Shown: positions 18,451 through 26,877 of the stretch, one piece after another | How positions within the stretch are numbered: the first letter of the stretch is position 1 | Layout of the letters: each line of letters opens with the position of its first letter | The notes under the pieces: generated by a model | Told to the model about the DNA's origin: nothing | Databases searched by the model: none | What the model saw: only the letters and a program-made list of their open reading frames with translations | DNA from: Nocardioides pini | GTDB taxonomy: Bacteria > Actinomycetota > Actinomycetes > Propionibacteriales > Nocardioidaceae | Assembly (NCBI RefSeq): GCF_026712185.1 | Contig: NZ_JAPPUX010000004.1 | Coordinates: forward strand, 663,095 to 727,094 | Direction: 5' to 3' | Length of the DNA: 64,000 bases | Position numbers and translations under genes: made by a program

Positions 18451-18633
18451 ATGTGCCGACCGACCACCTGCAAGACCTGCGGCAAGACCACCTGGGCCGG
18501 CTGCGGCCAGCACGTCGCCCAGGTCAAGGCCGGCGTGCCCGCCCAGCAGTGGTGCAACGGCCAGCACAGCGCGGCCGAGAAGGAGGCCAGCGGCTCCAGC
18601 GGCGGCCTCCTGTCCCGGCTGTTCGGCCGCTGA
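18451..18633 (+). CDS. 60-residue Cys-rich small protein
   Basis: Starts MCRPTTCKTCGKTTWAGCGQH, with C2, C7, C10, C18 and a later C35, a compact zinc-ribbon-like or thiol-relay arrangement. The C-terminus is Ser/Gly-rich then LLSRLFGR, possibly amphipathic. AGAAGGAG sits 6 nt before the ATG, and the gene follows tauE by 38 nt in the same direction, so it is likely the last gene of the sulfur module. Similar short proteins are, to my knowledge, widespread in actinobacteria. Metal binding or persulfide buffering is inference. Confidence 0.72.
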   Translation: MCRPTTCKTCGKTTWAGCGQHVAQVKAGVPAQQWCNGQHSAAEKEASGSSGGLLSRLFGR

Positions 18634-18636
18634 CGC

Positions 18637-19539
18637 TCACGGGTGGTACGCCGCCCGGTGCGGTCGCGGCGTCGCGAGCAGCACCGGGCACACGGCCTCC
18701 CTGAGCACGCCGCGGGCGACCGGGCCGATGTGCGACCCGATGGGCACCAGCGGGTCGTGGCGACCGATCACGAGCAGCTCGGCCTCGGCAGATGCCTGCA
18801 CCAGCACGTCGGCGGCCCGGCCCTGCTCGACCACCACCTCGGCCTCGGTGGCGGCGGAGAGGTCGCCGACCCGGTCGAGAGCGGCGCAGACATCGGCCCG
18901 GGCGCTGTTCGACCACCGTCGGACGTCCTCGGCGGCGAACGTGCCCTCGTAGGCCTGCGGGAGCTGCCACGAGTGGACGAGCCGCAGCCCGGCGCCGCGG
19001 CCGTGGGCCTCGGCGAGCGCGGCACGCAGCACCTCGTCGGAGCGGTCCGGCACGTCGATGCCGGCGACGACCACGTGCTGCCGCCCGTCCGGCCGCCACC
19101 CGCTCGGCACGGCGACCACCGGCACCCGCAGGTGCGCGGCCACCCCGCCGGCGACGGTGCGGTTCACGATCCGTGACAGGCGGGTCAGGTGCCGGTGCTC
19201 CAGCACCACCATCCGCGCGGACCGGCCGACCTCGACGAGCGCGCCCACCGGGGTGCCCCGGACGAGGTCGTGGGTGACGGGGACCGCGCCGTCGACCAGC
19301 TCGTCGGCGATCTTGACCGCCTCGGCGATCCGGCCGGCGCCCCAGGCCTCCATGTCGACCGACGGCAGCAGGACGTGGTCGGCCGCCATCGGGGTCAGGT
19401 CGACGGCGTGCACCAGGTGCAGCCCGCACCCGGCACGGACGGCCTCGGCCGCCGCGAAGGCGAGCGCCGACTCCACCTCTTCTGGTCCGACCCCGACCAC
19501 GATCCGGGGTCCGTGTGCGGTGGTGCGCTGCTCGCTCAT
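18637..19539 (-). CDS. Tandem universal stress protein (two Usp domains)
   Basis: A 300-residue cytosolic protein with two UspA domains (about 12-145 and 155-290). The second domain contains the nucleotide-binding signature VIGRHD..PIGSHIGPVARGVL, close to G-2x-G-9x-G(S/T); the first has a degenerate version (LEHRHLTRLSRIVNRTVAGGV). Members bind ATP and help in hypoxia or redox stress. AGGAGG precedes the ATG. It ends 3 bp from the Cys-rich small protein gene (convergent). Confidence 0.87.
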   Translation of the reverse strand: MSEQRTTAHGPRIVVGVGPEEVESALAFAAAEAVRAGCGLHLVHAVDLTPMAADHVLLPSVDMEAWGAGRIAEAVKIADELVDGAVPVTHDLVRGTPVGALVEVGRSARMVVLEHRHLTRLSRIVNRTVAGGVAAHLRVPVVAVPSGWRPDGRQHVVVAGIDVPDRSDEVLRAALAEAHGRGAGLRLVHSWQLPQAYEGTFAAEDVRRWSNSARADVCAALDRVGDLSAATEAEVVVEQGRAADVLVQASAEAELLVIGRHDPLVPIGSHIGPVARGVLREAVCPVLLATPRPHRAAYHP

Positions 19540-19687
19540 GACGTCCTCCTCGGCTGGACCTGCACCTCCACTCTTCGCCTGGGGAGACGTCGTACGAAGG
19601 GTCGTTGGACCCCGCGAGGGACGGCAAAGGGCCCTGCTCCGGCGCCGTCGTCCGGGGCAGGCTGGAGGTGAGCCCGAGGAGGTCGAG

Positions 19688-20752
19688 ATGCGCGCACTGC
19701 GCCTGAACCAGTGGAAGAGCGAGCCCGTGCTCGAGGAGGTCCCGGTCCCCGAGCCCGGGCCGGGAGAGGTCCTGGTGCAGGTGGGCGCCGCGGGGGCGTG
19801 CCACTCCGACCTGCACCTGATGCACGAGTTCGAGCCGGGCACCCTGCCCTACGACCCGCCGTTCACCCTCGGGCACGAGAACGCCGGCTGGGTGCACACC
19901 CTGGGCCAGGGGGTCACCGGTCTCGACGTCGGTCAGCCGGTGGCCGTCGTCGGCGCGTGGGGCTGCGGCACCTGTGACCACTGCCTCGACGGCCTCGAGA
20001 CGTACTGCGAACGCCCCGACCTCGCCCCGGTGCCCGGTGGCGGTGGCGGGCTGGGCCTCGATGGCGGCATGGCCGACTTCATGCTCGTGCCGTCCGTACG
20101 CCACCTGGTGCCCCTCCCCGACGGCCTCGAGGTCGTCGACGCGGCCCCGCTGACCGACGCGGCGCTCACGCCCTACCACGCCGTACGCCGCTCGCTGGGC
20201 AAGCTGGGTCCCGGCACGACCGCGGTCGTGATCGGCGTCGGCGGCCTGGGCCACCTCGGCCTGCAGGTCCTCCGGGCGCTGACCGCGGCGCGGGTCATCG
20301 CGGTCGACGGACGCGAGAGCGCCCGGGACCAGGCCTCGGACCTCGGTGCCGACCTGGTCCTCGACCCCGGACCCGACACGGTGGAGCGCATCCGGGAGGC
20401 CACCGGGGGCCGTGGCGCCGACGTGGTGCTGGACTTCGTCGGCTCCGACGAGACCCTGGCCACTGCGGCCGCCAGCGTGCGGCAGGTCGGCGACATCACC
20501 ATCGTGGGGATCGCCGGCGGCACCCTGCCGGTCTCGTTCTTCGGCGTCCCCTACGAGGCCAGCGTCCAGACGACCTACTGGGGCAATCGGCGCGAGCTCG
20601 TCGAGGTGCTCGACCTCGCGAGCCGCGGCCTCCTCCACGCCGCGACGACGATCTACCCGCTCGAGGACGCCGTCTCCGCCTACCAGGACCTGGCCCACGG
20701 CGAGGTCACCGGGCGGGCGGTGGTCGTGCCCAACGACACGTTCACCCCGTGA
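19688..20752 (+). CDS. Zinc-dependent NAD(P) alcohol dehydrogenase
   Basis: A 354-residue MDR-family enzyme. Catalytic zinc ligands are C38 (ACHSD), H63/E64 (GHENAG) and a later Cys region; structural zinc is bound by C93, C96, C99 and C107. The Rossmann motif IGVGGLGHLG lies near residue 181, followed by an acidic VDGRES site that favours NAD. Likely oxidises primary or aromatic alcohols. GAGGAGG precedes the ATG. No clear operon partner; the next gene starts 50 bp later with its own -10-like box. Confidence 0.9.
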   Translation: MRALRLNQWKSEPVLEEVPVPEPGPGEVLVQVGAAGACHSDLHLMHEFEPGTLPYDPPFTLGHENAGWVHTLGQGVTGLDVGQPVAVVGAWGCGTCDHCLDGLETYCERPDLAPVPGGGGGLGLDGGMADFMLVPSVRHLVPLPDGLEVVDAAPLTDAALTPYHAVRRSLGKLGPGTTAVVIGVGGLGHLGLQVLRALTAARVIAVDGRESARDQASDLGADLVLDPGPDTVERIREATGGRGADVVLDFVGSDETLATAAASVRQVGDITIVGIAGGTLPVSFFGVPYEASVQTTYWGNRRELVEVLDLASRGLLHAATTIYPLEDAVSAYQDLAHGEVTGRAVVVPNDTFTP

Positions 20753-20801
20753 CGCCGGTGTCGCACCGGGGCCGACGGCCGCGAGGGTCTACGTTGGCTC
20801 G

Positions 20802-22370
20802 GTGAACCCGGCCAGGAACAGCTATGACGTGGTGGTCGTCGGCGGCGGCCACAACGCCCTCGTGAGCGCCGCCTACCTCGCCCGTGCCGGGCTCTCCGTG
20901 GTGGTCCTCGAGCGCCTCCCCCACACCGGCGGTGCCGCGGTGTCGGTCGAGCCCTTCGCCGGGCAGCCCGCCCGGCTGTCCCGCTACTCCTACCTCGTCA
21001 GCCTGATGCCCGAGCAGCTGATGGCCGACCTGGACCTCGACGTCCGGCTCGCGTCGCGCACCACCGCGTCGTACACGCCCTGGACGCGCGGCGGTCGCCT
21101 CGGCGGGCTGCTGGTGGAGAGGCCGGAGGGTGAGGCGACGCGGGCGTCGTTCCACGACCTCACCGGCAGCGATGACGAGTACGCCGCCTGGGAGGCGTTC
21201 TACGGCGAGGTCGGCCGGCTCGCGGAGGCCGTGGCGCCGACGCTGATGCGGCCGCTCCCCCTCGAGCGCGACGTGCGCGCCCTGGTCGACGAGCGCACCT
21301 GGACCGACGTCGTCGAGGAGCCGCTCGGCCGCGCGATCACCCGTCGCTTCGCCGACGACACCGTGCGCGGCGTCGTCGCGACCGACGCCCTCATCGGCAC
21401 CTTCGCCTCGATGGACGACCCCTCGCTCGTGCAGAACCGGTGCTTCCTCTACCACCTGATCGGCAACGGCACCGGGGAGTGGCGGGTGCCGATCGGGGGC
21501 ATGGGAGCGGTCACCGACGCACTCGCCCGGGCAGCAGTCGACGCGGGGGCGGAGATCGTCACGGGGGCCGGGGTCGGCGCCATCAGGCCGGGGCCGGACG
21601 GTGCCGAGGTCGTCTGGCACGACGGCGAGCGCGAGCACTCGGTGACCGGCCGCCGCGTGCTGTCGGGCGTCGCGCCCTGGGTGCTCCGGATCCTGCTCGG
21701 CGAGGGCGAGGACCCGGACACCAAGCCGGCCGGCTCGCAGCTCAAGATCAACTTCCTGCTCGACCGGCTCCCCGCGCTGCGCTCGGGCGCCGACCCCGCC
21801 GTCGCCTTCGCCGGCACCCTCCACCTCGCCGAGGACTACTCGACCATCGAGCGGGCGTACGCCGCCGCGGCCGGCGGTGCGGTGCCCGACCCGGTGCCGG
21901 GCGAGGTCTACTGCCACAGCCTCACCGACCCCTCGATCCTCGGCGACCGTGCCGGTTCGGCCCACACGCTGACCTACTTCGGCCTCCACACGCCGGCCGG
22001 GCTCTTCGACGCCGACCCCGGCGCGAAGGACGTCGCGGTCCAGCGCGCGCTGGCCTCGCTCGACGCGGTCCTCGCCGAGCCGCTCGCCGACTGCCTCGCC
22101 ACCGACGCCGACGGCCGGCCCTGCATCGAGGCGAAGATCCCGCAGGACGTCGAGAAGGACCTGGCGATGCCGGGCGGCCACATCTTCCACGGCGACCTCG
22201 ACTGGCCGTGGGCGCCCAACCGGTCGCGCCTCGAGACCCCGGCCCAGCAGTGGGGGGTCCAGACCGACCACGACGCGGTGCTGCTGTGCGGCTCCGGGGC
22301 GCGGCGCGGCGGCGCGGTCTCAGGTCTCGGCGGCCACAACGCGGCGCAGGCCGTGCTGGCCGAGGTCTAG
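20802..22370 (+). CDS. Phytoene-desaturase-like FAD-dependent oxidoreductase
   Basis: A 522-residue flavoprotein with an N-terminal dinucleotide-binding motif VVVGGGHNALVSAAYLARAG and Glu at the end of beta-2 (VVLERLPHTGGA). The C-terminus has the GSGARRGGAVSGLGGHNA FAD-contact motif. This is the CrtI/PDH/PYROXD2-like group, which includes carotenoid and retinoid oxidoreductases; there is no carotenoid gene nearby, so a pigment role is not supported. GTG is chosen for TACGTT 6 nt upstream (leaderless). A long internal region may be membrane-associated. Confidence 0.82.
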   Translation: MNPARNSYDVVVVGGGHNALVSAAYLARAGLSVVVLERLPHTGGAAVSVEPFAGQPARLSRYSYLVSLMPEQLMADLDLDVRLASRTTASYTPWTRGGRLGGLLVERPEGEATRASFHDLTGSDDEYAAWEAFYGEVGRLAEAVAPTLMRPLPLERDVRALVDERTWTDVVEEPLGRAITRRFADDTVRGVVATDALIGTFASMDDPSLVQNRCFLYHLIGNGTGEWRVPIGGMGAVTDALARAAVDAGAEIVTGAGVGAIRPGPDGAEVVWHDGEREHSVTGRRVLSGVAPWVLRILLGEGEDPDTKPAGSQLKINFLLDRLPALRSGADPAVAFAGTLHLAEDYSTIERAYAAAAGGAVPDPVPGEVYCHSLTDPSILGDRAGSAHTLTYFGLHTPAGLFDADPGAKDVAVQRALASLDAVLAEPLADCLATDADGRPCIEAKIPQDVEKDLAMPGGHIFHGDLDWPWAPNRSRLETPAQQWGVQTDHDAVLLCGSGARRGGAVSGLGGHNAAQAVLAEV

Positions 22371-22442
22371 CAGCCGCGCCGGCGGCACCTCGATTTCGCC
22401 TGCCGATCACGAAGCGGTAGAGTTCTACTCGCTTCACCGCAC

Positions 22443-22515
<73 letters not shown>

Positions 22516-22523
22516 CAGAAGAG

Positions 22524-22551
22524 AAGGGCCGGTCCTCACGGACCGGCCCTT
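22524..22551 (+). terminator. Strong terminator after tRNA-Lys
   Basis: AAGGGCCGGTCC pairs perfectly with GGACCGGCCCTT (12 bp, loop TCAC), 9 nt after the tRNA and followed by TCGTCGTTCT. Confidence 0.85.
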
Positions 22552-22573
22552 CGTCGTTCTCCCGCAGGGTCTG

Positions 22574-22717
22574 CTACGTGAACAGGCTGACTCCGCCGGG
22601 GCCGACGAGCAGCCCGACGATGATGAGCACGATGCCCCAGAGCACCTGACCCCTGATCAACGAGACGATGCCGGACACCACGAGGATGACGGCGAGGATC
22701 CACAGCAGTAACGCCAT
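22574..22717 (-). CDS. GPGG-motif small membrane protein
   Basis: A 47-residue protein with two short hydrophobic spans separated by SLIRGQVLWG, ending in VGPGGVSLFT. It matches a small actinobacterial family named after this GPGG motif; function is unknown. GAAGGGAG lies 8 nt before the ATG. A perfect dyad is found 15 nt upstream. It is too short to be detected by length alone but has clear hydrophobic periodicity and high third-position GC. Confidence 0.75.
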   Translation of the reverse strand: MALLLWILAVILVVSGIVSLIRGQVLWGIVLIIVGLLVGPGGVSLFT

Positions 22718-22731
22718 TGCATGCTCCCTTC

Positions 22732-22747
22732 GGTTGAACCCTCAACC
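22732..22747. promoter_or_regulatory. Dyad GGTTGA-N4-TCAACC upstream of the GPGG gene
   Basis: Perfect 6-bp arms, 15 bp upstream of the ATG at 22717, so it would lie in the 5' untranslated region or core promoter. Could be an operator or a small RNA hairpin. Confidence 0.35.
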
Positions 22748-22807
22748 TAGCCTTCACGGTTGCGGGAGCGGTAGCCACACACACCCGCATGGGCGTGTCG
22801 CGAGCCC

Positions 22808-24790
22808 TCAGGTCCGGTCCTCCTCCCGCAGCCGCGGCGGCGTGAACCCCTCGGGGTTGAAGCCGGTCTTGTCGGCGTAGAAGTCGCGCAGCACGTCCAT
22901 GGCCGCGCCCACGTCGCCCGTCGGGTGGAAGGTCGGGCCCCAGCCGACGGTCCGCGACGGCACGTCGAGGAAGGCCAGGGTGATCGGGAGACCGGTCTGG
23001 CGGGCGATGCGGTAGAAGCCCGACTTCCAGTAGTCACCGCGCGAACGCGTGCCCTCGGCCGCGATGCCGATCAGCCACGGATCGCCGCCGTCGGCCTCGG
23101 CCAGCAGCTCCTTGATGGTCGCCGCCGGGTTCTTTCGGTCCAGCTCGACGGCGCCCGTGCGGCGCAGCAGCCAGCCCAGCGGTCCGACGAAGAGCTCCTT
23201 CTTGACCAGCAGCCGGATCGTGATGCCGTAGCGCCAGGCCAGGAGCATGGTGAGGACCCAGTCCCAGTTGGACGTGTGGGGCGCGCCGACCAGGACGCCG
23301 CGCTGGGGCACCTCGCCGACGGCCCGCCACCGCGCTGCCCCGAGGAGGACGCGGGCGAGTGTGCGCCGCACTCCCCCGCCGCGCGGCGCCGGTGCCGGCT
23401 CGGCCGCGGGCGCGGGGGCCCGGGTCGCCGCCCGCTCGCGGCCGGCCTTCAGCTCGCGGTCGAGGTCCCACAGGTAGTGGTCGAAGTCGACCTCCATGGT
23501 GTGCCGCGGGGAGGCGTAGAACTGCTTCGTGTCCCGCCGGTGCTCAGCCGCCATCTGGCGTCGTACGACGTCGCCCGCGGGCGGCACGTAGCGACCGGCC
23601 AGCGTCTCGGCGACCCACGCCGACTGCGCCTCGGCGATCGGCATCACCGCACCGATGGCCTGCACGAGGCCGATGAAGTAGAGGCCGGGGAGGTCGGGGT
23701 GGACCGTGCGCTTCCACAGCGGCAGGTCGTTGTCCTGCGCCGACACGAGCTCGGGCTTGAAGAACGGGAACGTCACGCGGTAGCCGGTGGCCCAGACGAT
23801 GAGGTCCGCCGGCGCCGTGGTGCCGTCGACGAAGACGACCCGGTCACCGTCGAGCCGCTCGATCCCCGGCCGTGCTGTCACCGCGCCGGCGTCGAGGCGC
23901 TCGCGGATCTGGTCGGACTGCACGGGGTGCGACTGACCGGGCTTGTGCGCCGGCGCCGGCAGGCCGTACTTCGTCATGCTGCCGGCGTACGTCGCCCCGA
24001 TGCGCAGCCGGGCGGCGGTCACCCACCAGGGCAGCCAGCCCGGCAGGGCGACCTGGTCGCTGGGCTTGCCGAGGAGGAACTTCCGCAGCACCCACTCGGT
24101 GCGGCGCACGGACCACGTCGTCGTGCGCGCCACGCGGGACGACTCGACCGCGATGTCCATCGCCGAGTTGCCGGCGCCGACCACGACGACGTCGCGACCG
24201 GCGAGCTGGTCACCGGAGCGGTAGTCGTGGGCGTGGATCTGCTCGCCGTCGAAGGTGCCCGGGTAGGCCGGCTCGGGCCAGCGCGGGTCCCAGTGGTGGC
24301 CGTTGGCGACGAGCACCGCGTCGTAGGTGCGGGTCTCGGTGCCGTCGGGACCGGTGATCCGCACGTCCCAGCGGCCGTCCGCGGCACGGGAGACGTCCTC
24401 CACCGTGGTGTCGAAGGTGATGGTGTGGCGGAAGCCGAAGTGGTCGACGTACTGCTCGAAGTAGGCGCGCACCTGGTCGTGCCGGGCGTAGGGAGGGTAG
24501 TCCGCGGGCATCGGGAAGTCGGAGTAGGCCATCCGCGGGCAGGACGTGTTGATCTCGAGGGTGTCGTAGCAGGCGGACTGGCCGTTGGAGTTGTCGAGGA
24601 CCCACGTCCCCCCGATGTCGCTGCCCTTCTCGAAGCAGTCGAAACCGATGCCGGCGAGGTAGAGCTGCTTGGCGGCCGCGATGCCCGAGGACCCGGCGCC
24701 GATCACGCAGGCGCGGGGCAACGACTCGTCGACGGGCACCGGTGAGGTCACCGCCGGCGCGCGGTCCGACTGCTTGACGAGGTAGGCCAT
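22808..24790 (-). CDS. Flavin-dependent monooxygenase fused to a PlsC-like acyltransferase
   Basis: A 660-residue two-domain protein. Residues 1-450 form a class B flavoprotein monooxygenase: FAD site VIGAGSSG (30-36), FDGEQIHAHDY resembling the FMO fingerprint, and NADPH site VVGAGNSAMD near 206. A Pro/Ala linker (about 440-470) leads to a lysophospholipid acyltransferase domain with H505-T-S-N-W-D510 and E579-G-T-R582, the HX4D and EGTR motifs. Both catalytic sets are intact. The pairing suggests oxidation of a lipid or carrier-bound substrate coupled to acyl transfer, but the substrate is unknown. TAGGCT lies 6 nt before the ATG. Confidence 0.88.
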   Translation of the reverse strand: MAYLVKQSDRAPAVTSPVPVDESLPRACVIGAGSSGIAAAKQLYLAGIGFDCFEKGSDIGGTWVLDNSNGQSACYDTLEINTSCPRMAYSDFPMPADYPPYARHDQVRAYFEQYVDHFGFRHTITFDTTVEDVSRAADGRWDVRITGPDGTETRTYDAVLVANGHHWDPRWPEPAYPGTFDGEQIHAHDYRSGDQLAGRDVVVVGAGNSAMDIAVESSRVARTTTWSVRRTEWVLRKFLLGKPSDQVALPGWLPWWVTAARLRIGATYAGSMTKYGLPAPAHKPGQSHPVQSDQIRERLDAGAVTARPGIERLDGDRVVFVDGTTAPADLIVWATGYRVTFPFFKPELVSAQDNDLPLWKRTVHPDLPGLYFIGLVQAIGAVMPIAEAQSAWVAETLAGRYVPPAGDVVRRQMAAEHRRDTKQFYASPRHTMEVDFDHYLWDLDRELKAGRERAATRAPAPAAEPAPAPRGGGVRRTLARVLLGAARWRAVGEVPQRGVLVGAPHTSNWDWVLTMLLAWRYGITIRLLVKKELFVGPLGWLLRRTGAVELDRKNPAATIKELLAEADGGDPWLIGIAAEGTRSRGDYWKSGFYRIARQTGLPITLAFLDVPSRTVGWGPTFHPTGDVGAAMDVLRDFYADKTGFNPEGFTPPRLREEDRT

Positions 24791-24837
24791 GGGCGAAGCC
24801 TAGGACCGACCCCCAGCACCGACCTCCGCGGCCGGTC

Positions 24838-25194
24838 TCAGAGGTAGAGGCCGGTGGATCCGCCCTCGAGACGCTCGGCGGCGACGGCGTGCACGTCGCG
24901 CTCCCGCATGACGACGTAGACCTCGCCCTGGACCTCGACCTCGGCCTTGTCCTCGGGGTCGAAGAGGACCCGGTCGCCCACCTCGACCGCGCGGGCGTGC
25001 GGGCCGACCGCGATCACCCGCGACCAGGCGAGGCGGCGGGCGCCCATGGCCGCGGTGGCGGGGATGACGATGCCCCCGCTCGAACGGCGCTCGCCCGCCT
25101 CCTGGTCGACCTCGACGAGAAGGCGGTCGTGCAGCATCTTGATCGGGGCAGACCCGGGGTCAGCACCCCCGGTCGCCCTGCTGCTGGCGGACAC
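24838..25194 (-). CDS. GroES-like co-chaperonin family protein
   Basis: A 118-residue protein with the GroES fold pattern: MLHDRLLVEVD near residue 21, a mobile-loop-like SSGGIVIPATA, and GDRVLFDPEDKAEV. About 20 extra N-terminal residues precede the conserved start, and the GTG at 25194 is chosen because it lies 2 nt after the DUF3618 stop; an in-frame ATG (M21) is the alternative. The C-terminus lacks the usual roof sequence order. There is no groEL next to it, so it may be a GroES paralog with another role. Confidence 0.75.
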   Translation of the reverse strand: MSASSRATGGADPGSAPIKMLHDRLLVEVDQEAGERRSSGGIVIPATAAMGARRLAWSRVIAVGPHARAVEVGDRVLFDPEDKAEVEVQGEVYVVMRERDVHAVAAERLEGGSTGLYL

Positions 25195-25196
25195 GC

Positions 25197-25445
25197 TCAG
25201 CCCGCGACCTTGCGGACGAGGGCGAACAGGACGACGGCTCCGACGACGGCACCGGCCGCCTTGAGGATGTTGTCCGTGCGGGGGGCACCCGTGTCGAGGT
25301 CGACGAAGCGGGACTTCACGACCGTCACCTGCCGGCCGACGATCGTCTTGGGGTGGGCGCGGTAGGCGAGCTGGTCGATCGTCGAGGCGAGCCGCTCGCG
25401 CGTCTCCTCGATCTCGCGCTCGAGCGCGCTCATGTCCTGGGTCAC
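25197..25445 (-). CDS. DUF3618 protein
   Basis: An 82-residue protein beginning with a charged helix MSALEREIEETRERLASTIDQLAYRAHP in two halves, the DUF3618 signature, and ending in a transmembrane helix (AAGAVVGAVVLFALVRKV). DUF3618 proteins are membrane-associated and often near phage-shock or DUF948-type genes; function unknown. The GTG start overlaps the stop of the transporter ATPase gene (GTGA), so it is translated from the same transcript. Confidence 0.8.
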   Translation of the reverse strand: MTQDMSALEREIEETRERLASTIDQLAYRAHPKTIVGRQVTVVKSRFVDLDTGAPRTDNILKAAGAVVGAVVLFALVRKVAG

Positions 25446-26197
25446 CCGGGAAGGCTATCAATGCGCCGTGGGTCGAAACCCCAGGGCAGCTCGAGCCTGT
25501 GGGCGGCCATCAGCTCGTCGTCGGTGAGGACGTCGAAGGTCGGCCGGTCGGCGACGAGGACCCCCTCGCTGAGCACGACGCTGCGCGGGCAGAGCTCCAG
25601 CGCGTAGGGCAGGTCGTGGGTGACCATCAGCACCGTGACGTCGAGGCTGCGGAGGATCTCGGCGAGCTCGCGTCGCGAAGCGGGGTCGAGGTTGGACGAC
25701 GGCTCGTCGAGCACCAGGACCTCCGGCTCCATCGCCAGCACGGTGGCGACCGCCACCCGGCGGCGCTGGCCGTAGGAGAGGTGGTGCGGCGGGCGGTCGA
25801 CGTAGTCGGCCATCCCGACCCGCTCGAGCGCATCCATCACGCGGCGCTCCAGCGCCGGCCCCCTGAGCCCCAGGTTGGCGGGACCGAAGGCGACGTCCTG
25901 GCGGACGGTGCCGAGGAACAGCTGGTCGTCGGGGTCCTGGAAGACGATGCCGACGCGGCGGCGGATCTCGCGGAGGTGCTCCTTGGCGACCGGGAGGCCA
26001 CTGACCGCGACGGATCCGCGGCCCGCGGTGAGGATGCCGTTGAGGTGGAGCACCAGCGTGGTCTTGCCGGCCCCGTTGGGCCCGAGCAGCGCCACCCGCT
26101 CGCCTCGGTGCACGTGGAGGTCGACCCCGAACAGCGCCTGGTGCCCGTCGGGGTAGGCGAACGCGAGGCCGCGCACGTCCAGCACGGGTGTGCTCAT
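25442..26197 (-). CDS. nikO: ECF nickel/cobalt transporter ATPase (CbiO/NikO)
   Basis: A 251-residue ABC ATPase energising metal uptake. Walker A GPNGAGKTT spans residues 39-47; the Q-loop is VFQDPDDQLF; the signature is LSYGQRRR rather than LSGGQ, common in ECF ATPases; Walker B is VLVLDEPSSNLDP. The start ATG overlaps the stop of the nikQ gene. Fourth gene of the operon nikM-nikN-nikQ-nikO. Nickel is preferred over cobalt because of the Nur-type box upstream. Confidence 0.9.
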   Translation of the reverse strand: MSTPVLDVRGLAFAYPDGHQALFGVDLHVHRGERVALLGPNGAGKTTLVLHLNGILTAGRGSVAVSGLPVAKEHLREIRRRVGIVFQDPDDQLFLGTVRQDVAFGPANLGLRGPALERRVMDALERVGMADYVDRPPHHLSYGQRRRVAVATVLAMEPEVLVLDEPSSNLDPASRRELAEILRSLDVTVLMVTHDLPYALELCPRSVVLSEGVLVADRPTFDVLTDDELMAAHRLELPWGFDPRRIDSLPG

Positions 26198-26877
26198 CGG
26201 GTCTCCCCCGTCTGCGGCAGGCGGCCGTCGTAGCCCCGCGACAGCATGGCGAGGTGGACGCGCTCGCCGCGCTCGTAGGACCGGATGAACAGGGCGCCGA
26301 GCGAGCGGGCCAGCACCGGCCAGTGCCGCGGCGAGCGCGGGTCGCAGCCGCGCGAGCGCAGCGCCGTCAACATCCGGCCGAGCTCGGCCGTGACCACGTC
26401 GAGGTAGCGGATCATGAAGCCCATGATCTGCACGACCAGGTCGGGCGTGCGCAGCCGCTGGAGCCCGCGCAGGAGGTCCTGCGGCTCGGTGGTGGCGGCC
26501 AGCGTGAGCGAGGCGAGGACGCCGATGGTGCCCTTGACGAGCAGGGCGACGCCCGCGACCAGGCCGGGCTCGGACACGCTCACCCCCAGCACCTCGGTGC
26601 GAGGTCCGTGGGCGATGAACGGCATCAGCACCGCGAAGACGACGAACGGCACCTCCACGACCATGCGCGGCAGCAGGTAGCGCAGCGGCACACGCGAGAG
26701 CGCGACGACGCCCAGCAGGACGGCGGCCTCGAGGGCGAGGAGCGGGTACGCCTGGCGTGGCGTCGCGACGACCACCAGCATGAACCCCACAAGGGCCAGG
26801 ACCTTGAGGTGCGCGGGCGCGCGGTGCACCGGGCTGTGGCCGTGGAAGTGGAGCCGGTGCCCATGGCCGGCCCCCAT
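26194..26877 (-). CDS. nikQ: ECF transporter transmembrane component (CbiQ/NikQ)
   Basis: A 227-residue membrane protein with about five helices and the CbiQ coupling-helix signatures (LTALRSRGCDPRSPRH and an ERGERVHLAMLSRGYDG C-terminus, each with an Arg-rich A-R-G-like motif contacting the ATPase). The N-terminus is His-rich (GAGHGHRLHFHGHSPVH), which may bind metal. The start is set by a TGATG overlap with the preceding gene. Confidence 0.88.
   Translation of the reverse strand: MGAGHGHRLHFHGHSPVHRAPAHLKVLALVGFMLVVVATPRQAYPLLALEAAVLLGVVALSRVPLRYLLPRMVVEVPFVVFAVLMPFIAHGPRTEVLGVSVSEPGLVAGVALLVKGTIGVLASLTLAATTEPQDLLRGLQRLRTPDLVVQIMGFMIRYLDVVTAELGRMLTALRSRGCDPRSPRHWPVLARSLGALFIRSYERGERVHLAMLSRGYDGRLPQTGETR

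Noticed and set aside
20802..22370. Carotenoid biosynthesis cluster
   Set aside because: Only one CrtI-like protein is present; no crtB, crtE or cyclase nearby, and the family is functionally broad.
22572..22720. Plus-strand reading frame downstream of tRNA-Lys
   Set aside because: The opposite strand encodes the clear GPGG small membrane protein with a ribosome site.
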